Source of the DNA: Indolivaga capnocytophagoides DSM 22835
GTDB lineage: Bacteria; Bacteroidota; Bacteroidia; Bacteroidales; Dysgonomonadaceae
Length of the DNA: 64,000 nucleotides
NCBI RefSeq assembly: GCF_000426485.1
Contig: NZ_KE384530.1
Span: forward strand, 168,829-232,828
Reading direction: 5' to 3'
The first letter of the stretch is position 1. The number at the start of each line of letters is the position of its first letter. The notes under the pieces were generated by a model that worked only from the letters and a program-made list of their open reading frames with translations, had not been told where the DNA came from and ran no database searches. Below are positions 1 through 12,509 of this stretch, in pieces. The translations under genes were made by a program, and so were the position numbers.

Positions 1-3046
<3,046 letters not shown>

Positions 3047-3057
3047 TTATCTTTCAT

Positions 3058-6000
3058 TTATTGAACATCCAAAGCGTCAAAAGCTAATCCTTCGAGATTA
3101 TCGCCGCTTATCACTACCTGATAATGTCCGGCATTGATGTATTCGCCGGTAGTAGTGCTTATCATTCTCCATTTTTCGGGAGCCGACGGAAACTGTATTT
3201 CGCTTTCGCGCATCACTCTGTTGTCGCTCGATAGTATTTGAATTTTTGCTGTAATAGGCTGGTTAGTGGTATTTATGTACTTAAACCGAAGGGCATACAC
3301 TCCGGCAAGACCGGGAGACATAGTCCACGATATGCTGTGAGTAGCTTTGCCGATAGCTTTTACTCCCTCTTTTTTACGGATAGTTACCTTATCCCATTTA
3401 CCTTTTGTTACAGCACTTTCGGCTTCTAATGATATTTCGGGACGAAGATTTGGTTCGGCAGGCCATTCTATCTGAGGTACGGCAAAAATGTACTCACTGT
3501 TAAGATTTAATCTTTCTCCGGCTTTACATGAGGTCTTAACAAATCCTGTATCTACTTTCTGATAGATATCTGCATCTTTGCTGATGGTAAAAGAAATAGG
3601 ATTAGTATTGGTTTCTTTTTTAATCCATTCTGCTCCGTATAGTTGAGCCGGAAGTGATGTGAAATCATTACCTGTATCAGCCCAATGTTTGTGAGTTCCA
3701 CCTGTTACATTCAAAATAAGGGATGGGGATGCAGGTTTACCTTTTATATTTTTATCGGTCGATGCTATAGCTATAGCCGAAACAATGGCTTGCCCTGTAT
3801 TGATTCGAGGAAATGATATTTCTAGCATCCCGTTTTTAACGATGCCTTTTACTGATTTCTTTAATACTTTGTCGTGACCTGCTTCTTTCCATATATCCAG
3901 ATTCTTGATTACAGTATCTTTGTTTACTGCAATATCGAATGTTCGGAAACCTTCGCAATTCATGCTGCGATCTGTTCCCCACCAAGGTTCTATAAAGTAT
4001 AATTCGATAAGATATTCTCCATTCGGAAGAGGAAATTGATATTTCAGTTTCTCACGTCCAAAACGGAATGTCTGGAATAATTGCCAATCTTTAGTTCCAT
4101 CAATAGGATCTTTCGTTCTGCGTTGAGATGCCAGAAAATCAGGCAGATTGCCGAAGTCATCAGTCCATGACAGCGAGCCCCAATAATCGCCTTTTACTTT
4201 GTGTACATCCGTCATCCATAAATTGCCGTTTTCGTCTGAAAAATTATCACCTCCGCAATTTACACGATAGATATAATTGTAGTCAGGCTGAGGTTGGGTT
4301 ACATTTTGTACGTCTTTATACAACTGTCCGAAGTTTGGTGATTTTGGCAGATTCTCCATTACTATATAATCTTCCGTAACAGCTTTTCCGTTTACATATC
4401 CAATGGCATACAGCACATTGTATCGGATATTTACATTATCCCACGTAAAATGTGTACCGATACCGTTTCGGGTGCGTTTGCCTAATGATATAGACTTCAC
4501 ATCGTTGAATAGTTCTACTTCATCGCAATTTGAATATACTGTAATTCCGTTTTTGATGCCCCGTTCAGTCCATCTGTCGTTCCATGTATGAGAAACGATA
4601 TAAACCATCGGTGATTTTTCTTTCAGCACATAGTTCGAACGATACATGTAGTATACATCCAAAGGTTCTTCCCAAGGGGTAACCAACCCTTTATAATTAA
4701 ATGGACCAATACGGTCTATGTCTCTGAATGCCTCATCGTTTTGTATCCTACCGGGATTATCGTGCGAACTGTATATCCATTGAAATTGGCCGCAAACGCT
4801 GTCGCGAACTTGTTCAGCCATACGAATTTTCATTTCCATAAGAGCAGTCATACGGTCTTCACTCCATTTCCCGTCCGGAATAAAACCACCTTCGGTATGC
4901 AGGTCTATGCTTCGCCAAGCACCATACTCTCCATTTAATAGTTGATCTTTTTTACTTAATTCTTGATTGTATTTGTAAGGATCGCCGCTATATGTTCCCG
5001 ACCAGTTTTGTACGACATTCCAGTCTGTACCATCGCCTCCGTTACATGTAGTGACAAGGCGTTGAGTAGGAGAAGTCGGATCTATTTCGCGAATGATGGC
5101 AGTACATTCTTCTGCAAAATCTTTAGGGAGTACGCTCTCGTTCTGTAACCCCCAAAGCACAACAGCCGGAGAAGAGCGTCTTTCTTTTACCCATTCACGC
5201 AGATTGTTTTTGAAGTTTTCTCTGAATTCGGGAGTGTCGTACCATACATGAGCCGACAGTTGAGTCCATAGAAGTGTGCCGTTTTTCTCCCACAAGTTTT
5301 GATACAATAAATTGTGAGGCTGATGTGCATCACGGAACGCATTGAATCCGGCAGCTTTCATCTGCTCTACACGAGATATAATTTGGTCGTCGCTAAAAGC
5401 ATGACTATTACCTAGTATATGCTCGTATTCGCAGACTCCATTCAGGAACACTGGTTTTCCGTTCAGATAGAAACGATTGTCACCATCGTTGCGGTATATA
5501 GGCCACGATATCCAACGGAAGCCATAAGGAGTAGTCTCCTGATCGATAATCTTTCCGTTTTCTTTGATCATGGTTATCAGCTTGTAGAGATACGGATTTT
5601 CGGTATCCCAAAGTATCGGATTTACAATCTCAGTACCTATTTGTTTTATTGTTCGAGTTTCGTTCGGTTTGAGAATAATTGTATCTGTAACACGCTTGAT
5701 CTGTATGTTTTCGGTATTGACCAGCTTTTGTATAATTTCAATTTTACGCTGATTATTTGTATAGTTCTTTATCTCTGTATCGACATTTAATGAGAATGTT
5801 TTGTCTGTTGCTGTTATTTGTGGTTTATCGTTCCATGCATGAACACCAAACGGTTCTATCCGAACATCATTAGATACCACCAAAGTTACCGGACGAAATA
5901 TTCCCATTGGTTGAGAACCTTCGGAGAATCCCCATTCCGAAGAGCAACCGCCACACACCCAAGGTAAGTCTGAAATCATCGGAGGATGATCTGCCTGTAC

Positions 6001-7506
6001 AGCGAGTATATTCGGTTGATCGAAACGGATTGCATCCGTAACATCGAGAGTGAAAGTGGTACGTCCTCCTGCATGATATCCTACTTTCTGATTGTTTAGG
6101 TATACAGTAGCATACGAACCTACACCTTCGAAAAACAAAAAGTATCGTTTGCCTTCGCCTTCATTTTTTGCATCAAATGTTTTTCTGTACCAAGAATATC
6201 CGTGTAGGTTTCCATGTTTCAAACGACGAACCCCTTCGTACTGATCCCAATTGTGAGGAACATTCACTTTTGTCCATTTCGAATCGTCAAAATTGAGAGA
6301 TTCAAAACCTGTCATTGCATTTTTGTCTGTTTCGTTTACGGTTGTTTTCCAACCATTATTTAAAGATGTTTCTTTTCTGAAAGTTTCTTTATCGGGTTTA
6401 GGAAAACGAACAAGACTTCGTCCCATATCTTTCGATGTGGCAACAGCTATTGCACGTTGATCATCGTTATTTACCGCACAGTAAAAGTGATATACAACAT
6501 CGTTCCATTTAACTACATACGATTTATGAGCAAACAGATTATCGTATTTTTCGGTAGGAATAATCAGATCATCACCATCCCAGTCTGTCCAATTAATCAA
6601 ATCATAGGAGCAAGCAAATGTATTGAAGGCTTTGTAAGTACGGGTTTTGTGAAATGCCCCGAAATAGAACATTACGTATAAATCGCCGATTTGCTGTATA
6701 ACTCCATCACCTGTAATGCCTTGTTCGTGATTGACAATCGGATTGCCGTGATAGCGTTTCCAATGTACCATATCGTCCGATAGGGCAATACCGATTCTTT
6801 CTGCTTTAACGTTATTCGAGGGGTTAATTCCTCCTGCATTATAGAACATAACGAACGGGTGTCCTAAGCGTTTTGTTTTATCCCAGATAACGGATGATTT
6901 GTATTGTGTTATATTTTCCCACCATCCTTTGTTCGGATCAAGAGGTGATAATCTCGGTTTTTCAAAGCTTTTCCATTCATGAGCTTTTGTAATATCTCCA
7001 TCGGTATAAGCCATTCCTTCTTCGAGGCGACCTTGTTCGTAACCTTTACCGATACCTCCGAAGTATGACATCCAATATTTATTGTCGAATTTTTCGACAT
7101 TGTAGTTACCTCCCCATTGATAATCGACAAGGGCTATGTATCCTGCCCTTTGGTTTTCATCCCAACGTCCACTTCCTTTTTCAGGAAAAGATAATATCCG
7201 TCCCAATGTTTTCCATTCGAGCAGATCGTTGCTTTCGGCAAGCCATGTTTCGTAGCCTCGACCGTCTTTTCCTGTTTTTCCGTTATAAACAATATACGAC
7301 ATGTACCATTTTCCATCTTTTCGAAAAACGGTAGGGCAGTCGATTTTGTGCATATTATCCTCGGGAGCGATTACAAGCCCGTATTTATAAGGAGTTTTGA
7401 CTTCCTCATATACTTTATTCATAACATCTTTAGCTACTGTTTTCTGAGCGAAAACAGCAACTAAAGAAATAAAGTACAGAAGTATGATTGAAGATATTTT
7501 TTTCAT
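3058..7506 (-). CDS. GH137 beta-L-arabinofuranosidase / GH2 beta-glucuronidase fusion (BT0996-like)
   Basis: A 1482-residue secreted protein (signal peptide 1-20, AVFAQ). Residues about 35-385 form a five-bladed-propeller-type glycosidase domain resembling GH137; Glu157 (GYEQGR) and Glu236 (KAERIG) lie near the catalytic positions I recall for BT0996. Residues about 395-1060 are a GH2 enzyme with sugar-binding domain (PHNWDQYEG), acid/base Glu790 in GLQNES and nucleophile Glu860 in NGEYGAW. A malectin-like domain follows (about 1078-1245, RVNCGGDNF), then a C-terminal beta-sandwich resembling CBM6/35. In Bacteroides thetaiotaomicron the same fusion removes a terminal beta-L-arabinofuranose from chain B and glucuronic acid from chain A of RG-II. 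Specificity here is by homology of architecture; sequence identity was not measured. Confidence 0.85.
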   Translation of the reverse strand: MKKISSIILLYFISLVAVFAQKTVAKDVMNKVYEEVKTPYKYGLVIAPEDNMHKIDCPTVFRKDGKWYMSYIVYNGKTGKDGRGYETWLAESNDLLEWKTLGRILSFPEKGSGRWDENQRAGYIALVDYQWGGNYNVEKFDNKYWMSYFGGIGKGYEQGRLEEGMAYTDGDITKAHEWKSFEKPRLSPLDPNKGWWENITQYKSSVIWDKTKRLGHPFVMFYNAGGINPSNNVKAERIGIALSDDMVHWKRYHGNPIVNHEQGITGDGVIQQIGDLYVMFYFGAFHKTRTYKAFNTFACSYDLINWTDWDGDDLIIPTEKYDNLFAHKSYVVKWNDVVYHFYCAVNNDDQRAIAVATSKDMGRSLVRFPKPDKETFRKETSLNNGWKTTVNETDKNAMTGFESLNFDDSKWTKVNVPHNWDQYEGVRRLKHGNLHGYSWYRKTFDAKNEGEGKRYFLFFEGVGSYATVYLNNQKVGYHAGGRTTFTLDVTDAIRFDQPNILAVQADHPPMISDLPWVCGGCSSEWGFSEGSQPMGIFRPVTLVVSNDVRIEPFGVHAWNDKPQITATDKTFSLNVDTEIKNYTNNQRKIEIIQKLVNTENIQIKRVTDTIILKPNETRTIKQIGTEIVNPILWDTENPYLYKLITMIKENGKIIDQETTPYGFRWISWPIYRNDGDNRFYLNGKPVFLNGVCEYEHILGNSHAFSDDQIISRVEQMKAAGFNAFRDAHQPHNLLYQNLWEKNGTLLWTQLSAHVWYDTPEFRENFKNNLREWVKERRSSPAVVLWGLQNESVLPKDFAEECTAIIREIDPTSPTQRLVTTCNGGDGTDWNVVQNWSGTYSGDPYKYNQELSKKDQLLNGEYGAWRSIDLHTEGGFIPDGKWSEDRMTALMEMKIRMAEQVRDSVCGQFQWIYSSHDNPGRIQNDEAFRDIDRIGPFNYKGLVTPWEEPLDVYYMYRSNYVLKEKSPMVYIVSHTWNDRWTERGIKNGITVYSNCDEVELFNDVKSISLGKRTRNGIGTHFTWDNVNIRYNVLYAIGYVNGKAVTEDYIVMENLPKSPNFGQLYKDVQNVTQPQPDYNYIYRVNCGGDNFSDENGNLWMTDVHKVKGDYWGSLSWTDDFGNLPDFLASQRRTKDPIDGTKDWQLFQTFRFGREKLKYQFPLPNGEYLIELYFIEPWWGTDRSMNCEGFRTFDIAVNKDTVIKNLDIWKEAGHDKVLKKSVKGIVKNGMLEISFPRINTGQAIVSAIAIASTDKNIKGKPASPSLILNVTGGTHKHWADTGNDFTSLPAQLYGAEWIKKETNTNPISFTISKDADIYQKVDTGFVKTSCKAGERLNLNSEYIFAVPQIEWPAEPNLRPEISLEAESAVTKGKWDKVTIRKKEGVKAIGKATHSISWTMSPGLAGVYALRFKYINTTNQPITAKIQILSSDNRVMRESEIQFPSAPEKWRMISTTTGEYINAGHYQVVISGDNLEGLAFDALDVQ

Positions 7507-7520
7507 GAGATAAGTGTTAG

Positions 7521-7535
7521 GGTCTCAGACCTTAA
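7521..7535 (-). repeat. Solo palindromic tip after GH138
   Basis: GGTCTCAGACC followed by TTAA; read leftward it starts in the GH138 stop codon. The rest of the 90-bp repeat is missing. Confidence 0.65.
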
Positions 7536-10204
7536 TAAAATAACCAGTCTATCTTGCTCGATTCGCCTTCGCCACCGAAACCGGCATTACGAGGGTCTAT
7601 TTTCTGATTGGCATTTGTGAAACCGAGTATCAGGGCAGCTCCTTTGCCCAAAGACAATGTGTTGGTTCCCGCAGGGAATGTGTAGGTATGAATATTAACC
7701 GAAGCTCTGCCCGGAACATCTATAGCATTAGCAATCTTAACATCGCCTTGACCGAACTCGTTTGCACTGGCATCGGTTTCGAGAGTAGGTGCTTTGGCAT
7801 ATTCTTTACGTTCGGTGTTAAAATAACCGACCAATACATTTACAGGCTCTTTTGAAGTGAAGGTGATAGATGTGCCGTTTTTAGCTTGTTCGTCCATACT
7901 CAAACGCATTAGCTTCATGTTTTTCAATTCTTCGGCAAAGTCTCCAAATACGTAAGTTTGATTCGAAAATACTTTATCTCCTTTTTTGATAGGATAAGTA
8001 GGAACATTACCGGAGATAGTTACTTGAGCAGGGGTCAGAATTTCTATTTTAGTGTTTTGTCCTCCATGTTTTTTAATAAACTCTATATTCTTTTCGAAAT
8101 TTGCTAATTCAGCCTCGAAAGCAGGAAGCAGTTCAGCCCATGTTTTATTCTTAGCATCATCGCCTCCGATAGGAATACGACGTTGAGCCGTTTGCATACT
8201 ATTAGCATACAGATAAGTATCTTTAGTCAGATCAACCAGTTTGCGATAATGTTCGAGACTCGTTTTGATGTATGGAACAGCCTTGTCCAAATCCGAAATA
8301 TCTTGCGAATGGGTATAACGAAGTATTTGCATTGATGCTTCTACTTTAGCAGCAAAGAAATCGGCAAATTCGCGATAGCAGTATATATCATTTTTCAGAC
8401 GGTTGAACTCGTCTTTGTTTTTAGTTACTTTCGATGCTGCTTTGTCTATTGCTTCTACAGCAGCCTTGCCATGTGCAACCGCTTCTGAAATCAACTGAGG
8501 AGGTGTTTCTCCGATGTGAGGTTGTTTACTCCACTCTTTGTTTATATATTCGATAAGCATTTCACCTTCAGGTCCGCATGATTCGTGAAATCCCGGATAT
8601 ACTTTCCATTTTGCCGGATTAACTAATTGGCTGAGGAACATTCCCAATAAGAATGTCTGTCTGTTTCCTTCTGTAATACCGAATTTACGGGTCAGTTTCG
8701 GAGATATTTCTCCGGCTTGTTCGTAAGCATCAAGAATGTATTTTCCGGCATCGCCGCATCCGTACATATCGCCAAGCTGATTTGTCCAGTATTTGATTTC
8801 GCTATCTCTGTCCAGTGATTCGTTCCATGCATATCTGGCCCATGCCTTGTACCAAATCCAGTCGCGATCCATTTCTAATAAACGAGGATCGCTTTTGTCA
8901 GCCGTATAAGGCCAATCCCAATAAGATGCTTGAGGGTATAAATGCAGGGCATTAGCTCCGTGTATGTTATGCATTGCTTGCACGCATTTTTGAATAAAGT
9001 CAGGAGATCCGAATCTGAATGGTTCAAGATTAGCTAGGATATGTACATTCGAAATATGTATTGATCCGAGGCTGCTCAAGTCAGTATGAATTTTAGACCA
9101 CGACCCTCTCGGTTGATATGTTGTCAACGATTCGCCATTGTATTTATGCATAGTGTACAGGTTATGATATATGGGTAAAGCTGCATCCATAACCATTTTA
9201 GCATCTGTATCGTGAGCACGAACAACGATAGGAGGTTCTTCGGTACGCCCCAAAGCTTTAAGTCCGTCTTGTACTCCCGGAATAATTGTTTTAGTGAACC
9301 AGTTTACATCATCTTCATAGGTATCCATTGCTTCTCCAAGACATACTAATAATCCTACATTTGGATATTTTTCGATAAATGCAGCAACAGATTTTCTGGT
9401 ATAGTCAGAAAGTAGGGGTGTGATAGGACGGCTGCGATCTTGAGTCTTTATATTGTAATGCTCGGCAAAAGGTTTAGACACTATAATATTGTAGAACATC
9501 TGAATAACCCAAATACCTCGTTTTTCGGCTTCAGTAGTCAAGAAGGCATACATTTCTTCGTTCTTCTTAAAAGTTTCTTCATCTACTTCTACAGCAAAAG
9601 GATAATCGTTTAACTTAACTAATGAAGCAAAAGGATGACCGTTCCATAAATACAGTGAGTTGTACTTATTTTCAGCCATCATATCCAAATACTTTATCCA
9701 TAGATTTTTGTCGTAAAACCAAGGGAATGTTTCTTCAGTATATGGATATTCATATACGGTACGTTCCGGCAGATAGTATGGTTTTTGCACCCCGATACAA
9801 GTCCCGCGCAAAACCATGTGAGGCTTTTCGGTGGTATTGATATCCAAGGGAAGTTTTTTATTATCTTTTATTGCACTTATAATATCCATACATCCATATA
9901 ATGCTCCGGATGCATCATTTCCAATAATCGATATTTTTTTGTCTTTGCTCGAAATGGTGTATCCTTCTTTAGCAAGAGAATCGGTTTTATTTTCCGAAAC
10001 AGATATTAAGATTCCTGTACGTTCGTCAGCCGAAGTATTAATTTTTACGTCATACTTAGCCGCTTCTAAAGCCGCTTTTAATTTATCTACTCCGTACGTT
10101 ATTCGCGTCGAAGGGTTTTCTTCTACTACAATCGTTACTTTCTCCTGTGCACACGAGAGAAATAAGATTGAACATAAAACTGTAAATAGTAATCTGATAT
10201 TCAT
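7532..10204 (-). CDS. GH138 alpha-D-galacturonidase (RG-II chain A)
   Basis: An 890-residue lipoprotein: the signal ends LFLSCAQ with lipobox Cys18. An N-terminal alpha/beta domain (about 24-125), of the kind seen before GH20/GH115-type barrels, precedes a TIM barrel and an alpha-helical C-terminal part. Glu291 (CLGEAMD) and Glu358 (KYNGESL) are 67 residues apart, the spacing I recall for catalytic Glu294 and Glu361 of the characterised GH138 enzyme BPA0997, which cuts the alpha-1,2 galacturonic acid on the chain A rhamnose. The stop codon TAA is immediately followed by a GGTCTCAGACC palindrome, 15 bp before the next ATG. The family call is made from recalled motifs, not from a search. Confidence 0.83.
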   Translation of the reverse strand: MNIRLLFTVLCSILFLSCAQEKVTIVVEENPSTRITYGVDKLKAALEAAKYDVKINTSADERTGILISVSENKTDSLAKEGYTISSKDKKISIIGNDASGALYGCMDIISAIKDNKKLPLDINTTEKPHMVLRGTCIGVQKPYYLPERTVYEYPYTEETFPWFYDKNLWIKYLDMMAENKYNSLYLWNGHPFASLVKLNDYPFAVEVDEETFKKNEEMYAFLTTEAEKRGIWVIQMFYNIIVSKPFAEHYNIKTQDRSRPITPLLSDYTRKSVAAFIEKYPNVGLLVCLGEAMDTYEDDVNWFTKTIIPGVQDGLKALGRTEEPPIVVRAHDTDAKMVMDAALPIYHNLYTMHKYNGESLTTYQPRGSWSKIHTDLSSLGSIHISNVHILANLEPFRFGSPDFIQKCVQAMHNIHGANALHLYPQASYWDWPYTADKSDPRLLEMDRDWIWYKAWARYAWNESLDRDSEIKYWTNQLGDMYGCGDAGKYILDAYEQAGEISPKLTRKFGITEGNRQTFLLGMFLSQLVNPAKWKVYPGFHESCGPEGEMLIEYINKEWSKQPHIGETPPQLISEAVAHGKAAVEAIDKAASKVTKNKDEFNRLKNDIYCYREFADFFAAKVEASMQILRYTHSQDISDLDKAVPYIKTSLEHYRKLVDLTKDTYLYANSMQTAQRRIPIGGDDAKNKTWAELLPAFEAELANFEKNIEFIKKHGGQNTKIEILTPAQVTISGNVPTYPIKKGDKVFSNQTYVFGDFAEELKNMKLMRLSMDEQAKNGTSITFTSKEPVNVLVGYFNTERKEYAKAPTLETDASANEFGQGDVKIANAIDVPGRASVNIHTYTFPAGTNTLSLGKGAALILGFTNANQKIDPRNAGFGGEGESSKIDWLFY

Positions 10205-10217
10205 AATTCTATAATGT

Positions 10218-10246
10218 TTACAAAGTCAATAAAAGGTCTGAGACCC
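10218..10246 (-). repeat. Partial repeat copy beside copy E
   Basis: Only the palindrome-tip end is present (GGTCTGAGACC at 10,235-10,245, with AAAGTCAATAAAA beside it), in the same orientation as copy E. It lies between copy E and the GH138 start. Confidence 0.7.
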
Positions 10247-10249
10247 GAA

Positions 10250-10344
10250 TTAAGTAACAGAAAGTATTTAATGTCGCATTTTAAAGTTATAACTATCAAT
10301 TGCTGTTATACTTGGATGGACAATAAATAGGTCTGAGACCTTAA
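10250..10344 (-). repeat. Palindrome-tipped intergenic repeat, copy E
   Basis: Read on the minus strand it begins TTAAGGTCTCAGACC, contains GACATTAAATACTT and ends CTGTTACTTAA. The first bases supply the stop codon of the GH78 gene. Confidence 0.85.
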
Positions 10345-12506
10345 AATTTTCCTGTGATCTTATAATCACCTTTATTAGCTAAAATTTTGATTCGGTATTT
10401 ATTTTTCGAAATATTTTCGATGGTTCCTTGATTGCTTTTTGGTTTGGATGTGCTTTCGAAGGACAAGTAGCCTTCACCTTCGCTTGCCGATACTGTGATG
10501 TTTTTTCTATCCATACGCACTTTAATATCTCCGTTAGGAGTCGGTACTGAACCTTCCATCCATTGCAAATCACCCAATACAGGAGTGATGGCAAATTCTT
10601 TGTAACCTTCTTTTAGAGGTTTTACCCCTATATAGTATTTGCCAAGCAGATAAATGGGGCTTGCCCCCCATGCATGACAAAGGCTTTTGCCGAAAGGACG
10701 TCCGTACATGGCTAAATGTTGAGTACCGGTTTCATTCGGATTGTATTTTTCCCAGAAAGAAGTTGCTCCCAGATTGACCATACCTCCCCAATAGTCGCGC
10801 ATTTCTTTCAGTACAAAGTCTTGTTCGCCAAGCTTACATAAAGCCTCTAATTCGTAGAAGCGCATATAAGGAGTTGTTATCTTTAAAGCATTTGGGTTAA
10901 GTAATACACTTTGTTTTACTTGTTCGGTTTTTTCGGTATCGAGATAACCTAAAAGAACAGCAAACATATTGGTATAAGGTGTAACTTGTTTGCTTTGAAC
11001 ACCATTTTCGCGATTGTGGACAAATGCTTGCTGACTCTCAGACCAGAATGCCGAGAATAGTTTTGATTTAATTTCTGATGCCAATTCTGCATATTTTCTT
11101 TTGCCTTCGTCATCTTTCATTATTTCTGCACATATTGACATTGTTTCCAAGCTGCGACAGAAAAGTAATTGTTCGAAGCTAAGTTCTCCGCTCTTACTCA
11201 TCTTGAAGTCTGCCCAATCGAGAAATACCCAATCACCCGAAAGACCTTCCATCAATCCATTTTTATTTCTCCGTGAAAGACAGAAGTCCATCAGGCTTTG
11301 CATACGGGGATAAAATTGTTTAACAAATTCTTCATCACCTGTATATTGTAAATAGTCATAGATTCCCATAAACCAGTAAAATGTATAATCCATAATGGTA
11401 TTTATATGGCTGGTCACAGGATCTTTACCCCTAAGATTAAGCATAGTTCGTGTTACAGAAGGAGAGTCAAAAAACAGGTAGTAATTCATCAGATAGCTTT
11501 GATAAGCATCGCCGCTCCAGACCCAGCGATCGCGTTTGATTCCATCAATGAAAAATTCACGGGAGGTAAGGTGCATAGTATATGCTGATATGTCCCATAT
11601 CTGATTAATAAGATTATCGTTGCATTTAAATGATCCTCTGTATTCGAGAGGCAGATACTCATATAACATAAATACAGTATCGAACACTACATTTTCATCT
11701 TTTTCGATATAGATATAGCGGAATGCTTTAGAACCGGGAGCTGTAAAGCCTTTTGCTTCGGGATTCTTTATATCAAAAAAATCGAGGGTTTCGCAGGTTT
11801 CTTTAGTTAAGGCTTCTTCGGGTGATTCGCCATAATAGACATACAACTTTCCTAATCCTTTCAGATTTTTGAATTGAATGAAACCGAATGTTTCTTTTCC
11901 AAAGTCAACAAGTAGTCCATTATCTTTAGGTTCTGTTTTAACAGCATCCAATGGTATTGTCTCTAATTTGAATTTAGAAGGAGGCGTATCGATGTTATTG
12001 AAGTTCCACGATCCGGCATTGAGGTATACTGTACCTGACGATGTATCGGATGCTTTACCCGATTCGTCAATCCATTCTTTGTCTTCGAATGTTACCTGCC
12101 ATGTATTATCCGAACCGAATGTTTCGCCTTGTACATATACCGATGGCACATTCGCCTGATTATGTACTTTTATATTCAGACTGTGTTTTCCTTCTGGAAT
12201 AGTAATATTAGATGGATTGCCTGTCAATAATTTCCCATCTAGTTTTACATTATATTGACCTTCTACAGCAATGGTTACCTTCTCAGTCTTTACTAAATCT
12301 AGTTTCTTAGAAAATTCGACCAATACATAATGGCTGTCCATTTTCCAAAAAGGAGGAAAAAATGCACCTCGTTCGGTACGTCGGTTTTGCATATCGTTGC
12401 CCAGCCATATTTCAAAATCGCCTGGGTAGTATATCCATGTAGCTTTTTGTGCAAATATGCCGGAAACGGATACACAAAGCATAATTAATATTAGTTTATA
12501 TTTCAT
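10341..12506 (-). CDS. GH78-family alpha-L-rhamnosidase (BT1001-like)
   Basis: A 721-residue secreted protein with signal peptide ending SGIFAQ. It shows the rhamnosidase layout: N-terminal beta-sandwich domains (to about 290), an (alpha/alpha)6 barrel (about 300-620) and a C-terminal beta domain. The usual GH78 motif DxRDERxGWxGD reads DGIKRDRWVWSGDAYQS near residue 325, so the standard general-acid Glu of DER is absent; a divergent GH78 group in Bacteroidota PULs, including as I recall BT1001, has this form. The barrel C-terminus carries GATSFWEKYNP, where the catalytic base Glu of GH78 lies. It starts 4 bp after the GH141 stop. In RG-II breakdown this type removes rhamnose from a side chain; linkage is not readable from sequence. 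Confidence 0.8.
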   Translation of the reverse strand: MKYKLILIMLCVSVSGIFAQKATWIYYPGDFEIWLGNDMQNRRTERGAFFPPFWKMDSHYVLVEFSKKLDLVKTEKVTIAVEGQYNVKLDGKLLTGNPSNITIPEGKHSLNIKVHNQANVPSVYVQGETFGSDNTWQVTFEDKEWIDESGKASDTSSGTVYLNAGSWNFNNIDTPPSKFKLETIPLDAVKTEPKDNGLLVDFGKETFGFIQFKNLKGLGKLYVYYGESPEEALTKETCETLDFFDIKNPEAKGFTAPGSKAFRYIYIEKDENVVFDTVFMLYEYLPLEYRGSFKCNDNLINQIWDISAYTMHLTSREFFIDGIKRDRWVWSGDAYQSYLMNYYLFFDSPSVTRTMLNLRGKDPVTSHINTIMDYTFYWFMGIYDYLQYTGDEEFVKQFYPRMQSLMDFCLSRRNKNGLMEGLSGDWVFLDWADFKMSKSGELSFEQLLFCRSLETMSICAEIMKDDEGKRKYAELASEIKSKLFSAFWSESQQAFVHNRENGVQSKQVTPYTNMFAVLLGYLDTEKTEQVKQSVLLNPNALKITTPYMRFYELEALCKLGEQDFVLKEMRDYWGGMVNLGATSFWEKYNPNETGTQHLAMYGRPFGKSLCHAWGASPIYLLGKYYIGVKPLKEGYKEFAITPVLGDLQWMEGSVPTPNGDIKVRMDRKNITVSASEGEGYLSFESTSKPKSNQGTIENISKNKYRIKILANKGDYKITGKF

Positions 12507-12509
12507 GGT

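Noticed and set aside
5419-5790. 123-codon plus-strand frame opposite the GH137-GH2 gene
   Set aside because: It lies wholly antisense to a well-supported gene and shows no protein-family features; the same holds for the other antisense frames in the window.
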